This document shows positions 12,301 to 24,300 of a DNA stretch of 64,000 nucleotides, in pieces. The notes beneath the pieces were generated by a model. It ran no database searches. It was given only the letters and a program-made list of their open reading frames with translations, and was not told where the DNA came from. The position numbers were made by a program, and so were the translations under genes. How positions within the stretch are numbered: the first letter of the stretch is position 1; every line of letters starts with the position of its first letter. This DNA is from Aplectana chamaeleonis (Eukaryota > Nematoda > Chromadorea > Rhabditida > Cosmocercidae): assembly GCA_029168955.1 (NCBI GenBank), contig JAPDOI010000154.1, positions 1,181,001-1,245,000 of the forward strand. The letters run 5' to 3'.

Positions 12301-15300
12301 TGACAAAAACCCTCTTCTCGGAGGGGTTGACGTCGGTTTGCACGGAGGCGATCTTCTTTCCTCCACACTGCCACGGCACGAACGTACGACATCTCGGCAG
12401 CGTCAGCGGACTCAATTATAGTCAAATGCCGTGCAGTATTGCTAGGAAAAAGAAGCTGCAATTGGAGTAGCTGGCCTGCAGAAGGAAAAAGTTCGATCTT
12501 TTGATGGTTTATAAGATCTTATTTGGCTATGTTGGACTCAAGCCAAATGATTCCCTTCAACTTAGGGCGTCTACCAAAAGAGGTAGCAGTTTTAAGCTTG
12601 TCCGTAACAGAGCTAGGAAGAGTTTGAGGCACCACTTCTTTGTTAATAGAGCCGGAAGTGAGTTTGAAAAGTTACTCAAAAGGGGCAGCCTCCCTACGAC
12701 TCTTTCCGCGTTCAAACGTATCTTGAATCAGTACTTGATGACTAGTGTCGTGACTTCCGTACGACTTAATTCCTTAAAGGCCGCGCCTGGCCTCTCCGCG
12801 CCTGGTCCCGCCACGACTTCTACCGTATGCCGATAATCGTAAACAACTCGGCGCCCCGCCTATCGATTGCGCCGGGCATCCTCATTCTGGTGTGCGACGA
12901 CGACGGCGTGCGGCGGCTGCTCTCGACTTCTCCTGCCCGAAGGTTCTCCAATGCAGTGGCGACCTGCCTGCAACTCCAACTCCTGTCAACGCCTGATGGT
13001 CGAGTGGACGTGCGAGGTCACAGAAGAAGAGCTCCAGCCGCGTCAACTACGACTCCTGCCGACTACTACGAACATCTCAGGTAACCCCGTTCCTCTGGCT
13101 TGGCCTCTGCGAGTGCTTGACACTCGTCTGCTCGCATGCCTCGCTATGAACGGGGGTCGTTGCTGGCTCCACACCCACCTCGTAGCTAACTGGGCGAGGT
13201 CTGCGTCCCACGGGAGTAGTGGGTATAACTGCGTGTGTTTAATGTTATTTCAGGTTTCGTAAAGAAGTTCCAGCAAAGAGTGTATTGTTCTGTATGAAAG
13301 TATGGTATTGCGTAAACACTGTATATATTGACTATTGCATCATAACCGCGGACATAGCGGGAAGTGTGATCTGGTATACGATGGTGAAGCTGTCGTTCTG
13401 TGTGCCAGTATGGCGTCATATTGTTGTGGGCGTGGTCAGAGGCTGTAGGGCCTATCCCATGTGAGACAATGTGAAATACCACATATTCATCCGCGTGGCA
13501 GGCTTAAGCAAGGGACGCCGCGTAAGTCCTCTGGTTCAGTGTGTCGGGCTAGTGGCTGCTCACGTTCCGTGACGACCGATGCTGCAGGATGGATAAAGCA
13601 GACTCGGAGCGGAGGGCAGTCAGCGTCGCGACATGGTGCATCCGGCCGCAGTCGAGCGTGGGGAAACCTGCGTTCGGCTGGCGTGATCGAATCCGCGTGC
13701 GTCCCCCTTATCCCGGCATAGGTCTAGGTAATTGCGTAACGGCTATGCAGCGCTAGGTAGTGCTAGGTAAGTCCTGGTGTCAGAGCGTTACAAGGGGACC
13801 TGGCGTTTGGGACAGAGCCCACCCCCTCTCTGTGGTCGCGCTCCTTCCCCTCTGCTGCCTCGGGTGGCACGGGCACAGCAGGGGACAAGGAGGGGTGCGT
13901 ATGGCCATGGGCGCGCCAAGGGAGCGGGTGCAGCCGAAAGCTGTGAGGAGGCCCGCGTCAGGTCTTCCGCAACACTATGACCCCTAGTAACCCTACCGTC
14001 CAATTAGTTTGTCACACAATTATTCTTCATGGTCTCCGTTCTAAACACCCACATACTGTTATGTCGCAGTTGCTTGCTCACGGTTCACATTTTCTGGGTA
14101 GATATATCATCTCCTCCTGTTTATGTCGCAGTTTTTGCAAGGCCAGCGTCGCATAAAGTTTGCGTTTTCCCTGTCGTAGGACGCCTTGGGCCCGGGGCTG
14201 TCCTGCGACACAGCACAACACTCACTCTTCACTCTTTACAGACTTGGAATCGCAGTCTACCACCTGCAAGTATTCAATCATCATGACATCGATTGGTATT
14301 CTGAAGACTGATCTGACCAGGGCAATAATCGCGTTGGAAGTGGCCAAAAGTACGATGCCCGCTCATCAATTGCAGCCGTTCGACACTCGCGTGGAGGACA
14401 AGCGAAGATGTCTGGAAGATCGCAAACAAGCGATCGAGTCGCATTTGGCTGCCATCCGCGTTGCCCTGCGTCATGTTCAGGAAAGACGCCAACTTCTGCT
14501 CAGCTACGTCGGTGAATCCTCGAATCCTTCCGAGGATGGGGAGGCACATGCGAATTTCGTGCACGAGTCCCGCGTTGATGACGTACTGCTCGAGGCTCAG
14601 TCCCTCATGACTACCCTCAATGAGAACCTAAATACTACCAACATGCTGATCGAGAGCTGTCGTCAGACAGCGATGACCGACGTGACGCTAAATACCACGG
14701 TTCGAGAGGAGTCAAATGAGCACGTCGCCGCAACGCCCAGCGTCAATCAGCAGCCCGCGATTTCTGCGTTTTCGCAGCCGCCAAACACCGCGTTTTTATA
14801 TCCCACTGGTTTCCCAGGTGGTATGGGAGGGTGTGCCACGCCCCCTCAGCAACAACCATATTCACCGTTGCAGCTCGCCAAGCTCACGCTCGAGCCGTTC
14901 AGTGGCGATATAACCCAGTTTCGTCGGTTTTGGTGCGCGTTCGAAATTGCGGTTCATAGCAACTTTGCTATTGCGCCCGCACACAAATTTTTATATTTGC
15001 AGAATCTGTTGAAAAGTGAAGCTCAAGTGGTTCTTCAGGATTTGGATCCGGACGAGTGCGACTACTATACCTTGGTCGAGGCCTTCAAGGCTCGCTACGA
15101 TCGTCCGCACAAAACGCGTGTTACCTTGCACCAGCAGTTGCAGCAGATCCCACCCGCGTCCAACGTGGGCACTGATCTGCGTAAAACTTGGTTCCGCGTT
15201 AAAGGTATTTTGCAGGGACTCAACAAGTACGAAAACTTTCGGAACGTTCTACCCGTTCTTGATGCCGCCAAGAACAAGTTCCCTGCGGAGATCCGGCAGA

Positions 15301-18300
15301 AGCTTCACGACTTGGAGTTCCAGTCCGACGCAGATTTCGACATGGACCAGGTGATGCAGAAACTGGACCGCATCATCGCTTCCAAGGAGAAATACGACGA
15401 CTCCGTAGCCCTTTCGGACAGTATTTCTGTGAATATTCAGCACCCGCAACGCTCAACATCGCGTTCTAAGTCGCCCACGGGACGTAACAGTCCTGTGGAA
15501 TGTTGTTTTTGTAAGTCACCCAACCATCGTTCTATGCAATGCTATTTAGATGTTCCAGTATCGGTTCGCCGCAACATCGTTCAACTTCGCGATCTCTGTT
15601 GGAAGTGTCTCAGTGGCAGTCACCGTTCGCGTGACTGCAACTCTTCCGCGTGCCGTGTATGTGGAGGAGATCACCACGTTCTCCTTTGCCGTCATGACAC
15701 GCAAGGTCCTCGTGACCGTCGCGTTTCCTCCAGTGAGCGCTATGGGCACAGCGACCGTCGATGCCGCGACCGCCAACGTCACCGTTCTCCAAGCGATCGA
15801 TATTCGTCGAGAAGTCCTGTTCGACGAGACGACAGGACACGTGAAAGGTCAAGGAGCAGTCCATCTCGCCCCCCATCGCGAGATCGGTATCAGTCTGGTA
15901 GGTCGTATCAGTCTAACCGTCCATACGGCACTCGCCCGCAATCTCCCAGTCGCGTTTCGATTCATTCTCCCGTCAGGGAGCGCTCAAATTCTCCAAATTT
16001 GCGCCGCAATTCGTATCCAGCGCAGTACCATGTGCTTTCGTCGGACGAGGAAGCTGAACAGCTTCAGATGCTCTACAGCAGTATCAGCAATATTGGATCA
16101 TCTACAGTTGCACCACGTAAATCCCACCCTTCGCTTATGCTTGTCACAGCCAGAGCCATGAACTGCGTTACCGCACGACTCGAGGATGTAATCTTACTCC
16201 TTGATTCCGGCGCGCAGAAAAGTTTTATCTGCTCTGGCACAGCACAGCGTTTGGGATTGCAGTCGACTGATAGCAAACCGCGTACTTTCGTCGGTTTTGG
16301 TGGTTGTCAAACAACTGAAGTTTCTGGTATCGTCCAGGTAAGTTGGGTCGACTTGCTTGACAGGTATTTCAGCGTCGAACTCACCACCAAGGACGTTCTC
16401 ACGTTTGCACAACATCCACCGTGCCTCAGCGACAATGAAGTGGAATTTATCCAGCATCACGAACTCGGACTACCATCGTGTGGATCGGAACCTGTGCTAC
16501 CGGATATCCTCATCGGTATCGACCACTTCTGGGACATCGTCTCAGCTGAGACTCCCATTTGCCTGCCCTCAGGTATGGTTTTGAGTCACTCGCGTTTCGG
16601 TACAGTTGTTTCAGGTAGCCAAAATTTTCGGCAGCGCCTCCAGCAAGCCTGGAAGCCCCCCTTATCCACTCCGTCCGAGACCCCGATCTTGATGACGACG
16701 CAGCAGTCCAGCGCCTTTGGTCGCTCGACTCAATAGGAATTTTCGACGATCACGACCCCAAAGCGGACTGTAAGTTGGACTAAGAAATCCTTCAAAATTT
16801 TTATAATACTTCTTAATTTGATAATAATGTTTTGTATGTTCAATTCCCGTGGAAAACATGGTTTCCAGATCTGGCGGATAACAAACAGGTAGCCTATAGT
16901 CGCCTTTTGGCGCAATTTCAGAGCCTCAGCAAGAAGCCCGAAGCCTGGAGCCGATATGCGCAGACGATCGAGGATCATATTACCGCCGGAATCGTTGAGG
17001 AAGTCCAAGAAAACGTCTTCGACAATTCCCGCGTCTACTACTTCCCGCACCAGGCGGTCTATAAGGAATCCTCGTCGACTACGAAGCTCCGCGTTGTTTT
17101 CGATGCTTCATCGAAACGCACCGGTACGCACAGTCTCAACGACTGCTTGCACCAAGGACCAACACTCCTTCCGGAATTGACGGGAATTTTGCTGCGTGCT
17201 CGACTACACCGTTATCTGCTGATCGCGGACGTGGAGAAAGCTTTCCATCAGATCCATCTACAGCTTTCACAACGGGATGCGACAAGGTTTATATGGTTAA
17301 AGGATCCTCCAAAACCTCCATCACCTCACAACTTACGTTTTTTGCGTTTTACTCGCATTCCGTTTGGTGTCAACGCATCGCCGTTCCTACTTGCTGCGTC
17401 CATTCAATTCTACCTACGACTTTCCGCGACCCCGTTGGATGACGAAATCGAGAAGAACACCTACGTCGACAACGTCATCCTCGGAGCTGCTACTCCTGAC
17501 GAAGCCAAGCAAAAATATCAGCTTGCAAAGGACGTTTTCGACGGCATGCACATGAACCTTCGAGAATTCGTGTGCAACTCGGAAGTTGTCAACTCTTCAA
17601 TACCCATACAAGACCGGGTTCAAAAACCTAAAGCGGTAAGTTTGTTAGGCGTGCCGTGGTTGTCTAAAAGAGACACCCTGGGTATCAGCATCAAAGCCGC
17701 AAAAACTAAGGTAAGCACTAAGCGTACCGCGTTGCGTGCGCTTGCATCAACGTACGACCCACTTGGGTTGCTTACCCCGTTTTTAGCGCCACTCAAGGTG
17801 TACCTGCAAGATCTGTGGATCAAACAGTTGGGATGGGACACTCCGCTGGATAAGATCGAGCTTCAGCGATGGAATACCCTTCTTAACGATCTCAAGGATC
17901 CTATTGCACCAATTCCACGGTTAGTTCTATCTACGTCTAAATTACCGCGTACTTTAGAGCTTTGCGTGTTTGGAGACGCTTCCCAGCGTCTCTACGCCTG
18001 CTGCGCCTATTTGGTCTGCCGTTCATCGGATTCGACAACATCCCGTCTGGTTATGGCAAAATCGCGGCTCAACGACATCAAGCCGATGACCATTACGCGA
18101 GCAGAGCTTCTCGCAGCTCTTATCAGCGTCAATTTGGCCAAGTATTTGGTAAAACATCTCGATTTGCCTATCAGCGTAATTCATTTTTTCTCAGACTCTC
18201 AGATCGTCCTACACTGGATCCACTCTACGAAGCCATTCAAAACCTTCGTTGGAAACAGAGTCCAGTCTATACGGAACGCCGTTACGGAATTTGAGAGCCG

Positions 18301-21300
18301 GGCCATCACTGTGAAATTCCACTATGTGGCATCCAACAACAACCCCGCAGACTGCGCTACCCGCGGTCTCGCGTCAAACGATGCCCAAAATTACATGTGG
18401 TGGACTGGTCCTCCTTTTTTGCTTACCCCGTTGGAAGAATGGCCGGACGACGATATGGGCTTCACTATCCCACCTACTACTGGCGAAGATGTTCAAAAGG
18501 AGTATTCTGAGGTGAATGTCATTGCGGAAGGTAAGTTCCGATCAGTTTTGCCATTTTTGGTTACCAACCGCTATATGAAGCTTGTGTATATTACCATCTA
18601 TATACTTCGTTTTATCAGGCGCAGAATTTTCGACCGCGTTTCGCTCAATTTGCGCGTAAAATTGGTTCGAAAATTGCCGCTTGTCGCTTCTATTACCCCG
18701 TATGGGCAAGTTGAGGTTTCGGACGTCCACACCGCTGAGAAAATGCTCGTTCTCGTACCTTATCGCGAGAGTGAACCTCAGTTGGAGCGGCTATACCTTC
18801 GCCGTTTCAATGCCAGTCGAGCAATCGACGGCGTTATTCGGTGTCCCGCTCGTGTCGGACCGTTCGAGACCGCTCCCATGCTGTTGGTACCATCTCATCA
18901 ACTTACGCATCTCGTGATCATGTATTACCACGTTAAATCGCGTCACTCAGGTGCTCACAGTACCATGGTGAACTTGCGTAAGCAATTCTTCCTTCCATCC
19001 TCTCGTACTACTGTTCCTAATGTTTTACAAACGTGCGTTACCTGCAAGAGATTCAATGAACATGCCTACCGGTATCCGGAGATGCCTCCTCTACCGCGAG
19101 AACGCGTCACGCGTTCTAAACCCTTCCAAAACGTCGGCGTTGACTACCTTGGTCCGCTTGCCTGCAGAGAACCTCTGCAGCAGACGAGAAAGGTATGGGT
19201 ATGTCTTTTCACTTGTATGTCCACGCGTGCTGTGCACCTGGAACTTGTACTTGATAATACCGCACAAGTGTTTATTTTAGCTTTCCGACGCTTCTTAGCT
19301 CGACGTGGTACTCCGAAGATTGTTTACAGCGATAACTCCACGACGTTTCGTGCTGGAGAAGACGCCATCACGAAGGTTATCTACGCCAAAAAGAACTGGC
19401 AACCAATTTGGGATTTCTGCGTGGATCATTGAATAACCTGGAAGTTCATCACACCTCTGTCCCCGTGGAAAGGTGGTTTTTATGAGCGTATGGTCGCGTT
19501 ATTTAAAAATGCCTTCAAAAAGTCTGTAGGCCGCGCGATTCTGCCGCTTAGCCATCTTGAAACAGCGATTTCAGAGATCGAAGCGATCATAAATTCGCGT
19601 CCTATAACCCTTTTCAGGCAAGGTACTCCGTTCACCCACGTACTCCGGCCGGTAGACTTCATTTCTCCAAAAGTGGAGATTCAACTACCGCCGTTTGAGC
19701 CAACGTTGGACGATTTGGACGACGCGTCGCATCGCTTAACGAGATGGTACAAGGAAACAATCCGCGTTCTCAATGCATTTTGGGATCTGTGGCACTCCGA
19801 CTACCTCGCCGCGTTACGGGACAGACATCAGGTTCGAATTCGGCAAGCGAAGTACTCGAAAAGTACTCCAGAGGTAGGTGATGTAGTACTCGTCTATGAC
19901 GAGAAGTTATCCCGTGGCCAATGGCCGTATGGTGTTATCGTTAAAATTCACTACGGCAAGGACAATTGTGCTCGCACAGCCGACGTCCGTATGGCCAACG
20001 GTAAGACTTTAGCTAGGTCATTGTCTCATCTCTACCCGCTGGAAGTTCGTGCAGCCTTCGCAGATGTCATCAGGAATCTACCAACACCGGAGAATTCGAC
20101 TGCCAAAACACCTCCAGCAGTCAATCCGCGTATTCAGCCGAGAGGTGCAGCTAAAACTGCACATAAGTTTATTACTTATCACTAAATGTGCTTGTAATAC
20201 CCTTATTTTGTCGTTTTACTATCGTTTAGGCATCGACTATGACGATTTCCCCGTTCTGACACTAACACCGTCAGTAAATGTGCTCCAGCGGCAATACGCG
20301 ACGCGTCTCGTCGCGCAGCGTATCTGCCGCACAATTCAAACGAGCGACGTACGCAGCCAATTTCAAGCAGCCAGTGGTGACTCATCGCGTCTACACTCGG
20401 CCGTGTCTCATCTCACATTTGGCTTGTCGCGTCGTAATGACTTCATTATTCTTCTGCATCAAGATCGCAATGTCATAACTGGTCAGGTACCCTAATTGTT
20501 TATTATGAGGTTATTTGATGACAGCGCGGCGTTAGTACGCAGCGCTAGAGTTTTTTCCTCGTATGATTTTTTCATATTTGTCGTCCTTTAACCCCGTTCG
20601 CAGCGGTCATTCATCAGAGCAGTGGACCACCCATTCTATACGACCCCTCCACCTCTTACTATGTACGTGTGGTCCCACTCAGTTAGTCTGTACCATCCTG
20701 CTGCTCTTAGAGCCCAATAAAATCCCACGTACGCTTCATACTATAGTTTCCCTTTTTGTACCCCATACTTTGTATTGTGTTGTCTCATTGCCTCATCGCG
20801 ATCCAGTAGCGTTGAGAAGTTGTGACAACACTTAAAAATCTCACTTTCTTTTTAGATTAATAGTATTTAGTAAAATTCTTAGTCCTTCCACTATTAGTAT
20901 ATAAACTTTCCTAGTTTTCAATCAATATTTAGTAATCAATAATTTAGTTTCGCACCTTAGTATGTGCCCTCTTTTGACCTTCCCCATTTGGGAATGTTTT
21001 TGATCTACCACCGCGTTTGTGTATTCATAACGCGTTTCGTTTATTCACTATCGTAAATATAGCAATTTCAACCGTTTTTTCAACAAAACAAAAACCGCAG
21101 TGCAAAATTCAAATTCAACTTACTCTAAACGCATTTTATGCTAGCCCATTCGTTCTTTTTTCCTCGCTTGCCCCCAGGCTAGGTCATTACTGCCTATTTA
21201 AGGTGCAGTGGTTCCCTGATCCTGTCATGGAGTGCAGAACAAGACAGATGGAAAATGTCGATGGGACAGTAAGTTGAAATCGTTTTATCCGCGTTTTATA

Positions 21301-24300
21301 TGCGTGTACAATAGTTAATCGTTTTCAATAATATTTTAGTCGCGTTGTGGGGTGAGGCTTAGAGTCCTCCCCGTTTCCGTTGTTCACCTGAGTCTAATTA
21401 CAGATTCTTTGGTGAGCAAAAGCCTCTCTCAGACGAAGAGCCACTTGGTCCACGATCATCCGATGACGAAGAGCAGATCATGGACGTGGCAGCCAGGATC
21501 CATCGTGACGGCCGCAATGTTGATAACCTTACCAGGCTGCTGTCTGGTATCCGGGTCAATCACCGCCGGGGGCGGTTGGGTGGTCGTAGAACATCCTTTT
21601 ACAGGCCCCGGGTTATCTTCTCAGTTCGTGCCTCCAGGGACCCTGGATTCTCTTGTAACACACAGTGAGGGAGAAGGCTCACTCAAATTTGACCGCGTGA
21701 AGATGGAGTGTAAAAACACACTCGAGTAATCCCCCGCGGTTCTCGTGTATTTACAGGCGTCGCCGCGTTATGACTCGATCTGGTGATGGGCAACAATGCT
21801 GTGGTGTGTCTCGATCTGTTTATGGGCAAACTATGGGCAATGTCGACTCCACCAATGTACCATCAAGCTGCATGTATGCCTCACTCGTCAAGCCAAACAA
21901 TCGTGCCGTTCCGTCAAGCCGTGATGCCATCCAACTCGTTGCCGTTATCTTGTCTGCCGCCTCGTCCACTATCTCGTCAACGTCAACTCGTGTCAACTGC
22001 GTCCTCCGAAGAAACTCAACTGCGTTCATGTATATATGTATATTTATATTTTGTATGTATATGTACTTGATGTTTTGTAGGTGCGTTATCTCCCGCACAT
22101 TGAAGTAGGTACTTGTAGAGGAGATATAGACCTGCCGTCGCCAGAGCGACCAGCAGACCTTCGCCTGCACCTCCCCATGGACAAGACAAGCGGTTCAAGT
22201 CGATCATCAGTAGGGCCCCGTAGCTCCCTGTAGGGTAGGTAGGTCATGTGGTGTACTAAGTGAGGGAGCTAGCTTCGGCACCAACGCGTATGCCAGACGT
22301 CATCTTCGCGTGGCCCCCAGTGTCGTGACTTCCGTACTACTTAATTCCTTAAAGGCCGCGCCTGGCCTCTCCGCGCCTGGTCCCGCCACGACTTCTACCG
22401 TATGCCGATAATCGTAAACAACTCGGCGCCCCGCCTATCGATTGCGCCGGGCATCCTCATTCTGGTGTGCGACGACGACGGCGTGCGGCGGCTGCTCTCG
22501 ACTTCTCCTGCCCGATGGTTCTCCAATGCAGTGGCGACCTGCCTGCAACTCCAACTCCTGCCAACGCCTGATGGTCGAGTGGACGTGCGAGGTCGCAGAA
22601 GAAGAGCTCCAGCCGCGTCAACTACAACGACTCCTGCCGACTACTACGAACATCTCAGGTAACCCCGTTCCTCTGGCTTGGCCTCTGCGAGTGCTTGACA
22701 CTCGTCTGCTCGCATGCCTCGCTATGAACGGGGGTCGTTGCTGGCTCCACACCCACCTCTTAGCTAACTGGGCGAGGTCTGCGTCCCACGGGAGTAGTGG
22801 GTATAACTGCGTGTGTTTAATGTTATTTCAGGTTTCGTAAAGAAGTTCCAGCAAAGAGTGTATTGTTCTGTATGAAAGTATGGTATTGCGTAAACACTGT
22901 ATATATTGACTATTGCATCATAACCGCGGACATAGCGGGAAGTGTGATCTGGTATACGATGGTGAAGCTGTCGTTCTGTGTGCCAGTATGGCGTCATATT
23001 GTTGTGGGCGTGGTCAGAGGCTGTAGGGCCTATCCCATGTGAGACAATGTGAAATACCACATATTCATCCGCGTGGCAGGCTTAAGCAAGGGACGCCGCA
23101 TAAGTCCTCTGGTTCAGTGTGTCAGGCTAGTGGCTGCTCACGTTCCGTGACGACCGATGCTGCAGGATGGATAAAGCAGACTCGGAGCGGAGGGCAGTCA
23201 GCGTCGCGACAACTAGGGATGTTTGAGCCTGTTTCAAGCCCTATTGCATTGAGCACATCAAATTGCCCTCAGAAAATTAGATTAGATTAGATTTATTACG
23301 ACATATAGGACGTCGTGAGAACAAAAAAAGGGAATAAATTACAAAAATTCTGCGATACTGCAAACGGAACACGTAATGAACAAGGAGATAGTAAATGAAG
23401 AAAAATCCTTCCAATTAATTGCTTTCTAGGAAACCTGTTAATCACGCATCATTAATTACTGAGCAACTTGGCATCAGCGAAACGTTTGAAACACCGGAAG
23501 GTGTTTTTATGTGCAGTGTTCTGCATCAACTGGCTGTAAACATTTGCTGCTCTATTAGCAAAAGCATGAGCCAATATGTTAGATCTTGCTCGAGCTGTGA
23601 AAACCTTATACTGTTCTCCTCTCGTTCTAGTCCGTCTTAGACGGAAAAACTGTTGGAAATCTATTTTGATACTACCGTTAATGAGTTTGTAGACCATACA
23701 AGCATCAAACACTTTCCTCCTTGATTCTAACGTAGGCAAGTTGAAGTCCTTATTCCTGAAATGGGATCTCGGGATTCTACTATACAAGAACCCATTCTTC
23801 CTCATCAACAGCTTTCTAGTGAAGCTAGTCTGGCATTTTTCGAGCTTTAGGATATCTCTTTTATTACAAGGGTCAAAAACTGCTGTTCCACACTCCATTA
23901 ACGGCCGAATGCAGGTTTTATATGCTCTCAAAAGGACGTTGGTGTTGTTTGTAGAGAGCGCCTTGAACAAATGAAGTGCATGAAGGTGAACCTTGCTTTG
24001 GATATTCTGAATATGACCGGAGAAGTCCAGTTTGTGATCATAAAAGAATCCCAAATCTCTCACTGTCCTCGTCGGAGCAATGATGTTTCCTTCTACGGAA
24101 TAATTGAAAACCACCTCAGATTTACCCAACCGGAGATAGATGGTCTTATGCGGAGCCAGGGGCAACTGCCATTCCCTACACCACTCAGATATAATGTTAA
24201 TTGCAATTTGGAGTTCCAAACAATCTGAGGACTTTTCAATCCTACTATATATGTAGCTTTAGGTCGTCCGCGTATTGCTCACACTCAACGTTAACTGCAG

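Larger units (their letters stand above)
8943..12400 (-). mobile_element. full-length non-LTR retrotransposon copy A1 (family A)
   Basis: It spans 3458 bases from CTGCCGAGATGTCG (minus strand, 12400) to a GAA tail (8943-8960). The same two ends are seen in copies C and D, so it is full length. Domains in order: 2A-like/PHD leader, APE endonuclease, RT, CCHC finger. It sits in antisense inside a CR1 ORF. No target duplication is recognisable. The domain set recalls the Ingi/Vingi or Jockey group of APE-type elements; a formal clade needs a tree. Confidence 0.9.
12741..23216 (+). mobile_element. BEL/Pao LTR retrotransposon with ACTAG target duplication
   Basis: LTRs at 12746-13633 and 22321-23211 start TGTCG and end CGACA. 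The 5-base duplication ACTAG lies at 12741-12745 and 23212-23216. I count about seven substitutions and one 3-base indel between LTRs, roughly 99% identity, so the insertion is young. Inside lie a tRNA-Gly-type primer site, gag-protease, pol (RT, RNase H, integrase) and a 2.1-kb stretch with no env. Pol has stops and a frame change, so this copy is probably not autonomous. Confidence 0.97.

Noticed and set aside
12191..12470. Plus-strand open stretches opposite the A1 leader
   Set aside because: They are antisense shadows of the 2A/PHD frame and recur at the same place in other copies.
20186..22320. Envelope gene of the BEL element
   Set aside because: Only short unrelated frames are present and no membrane-anchored protein is visible.
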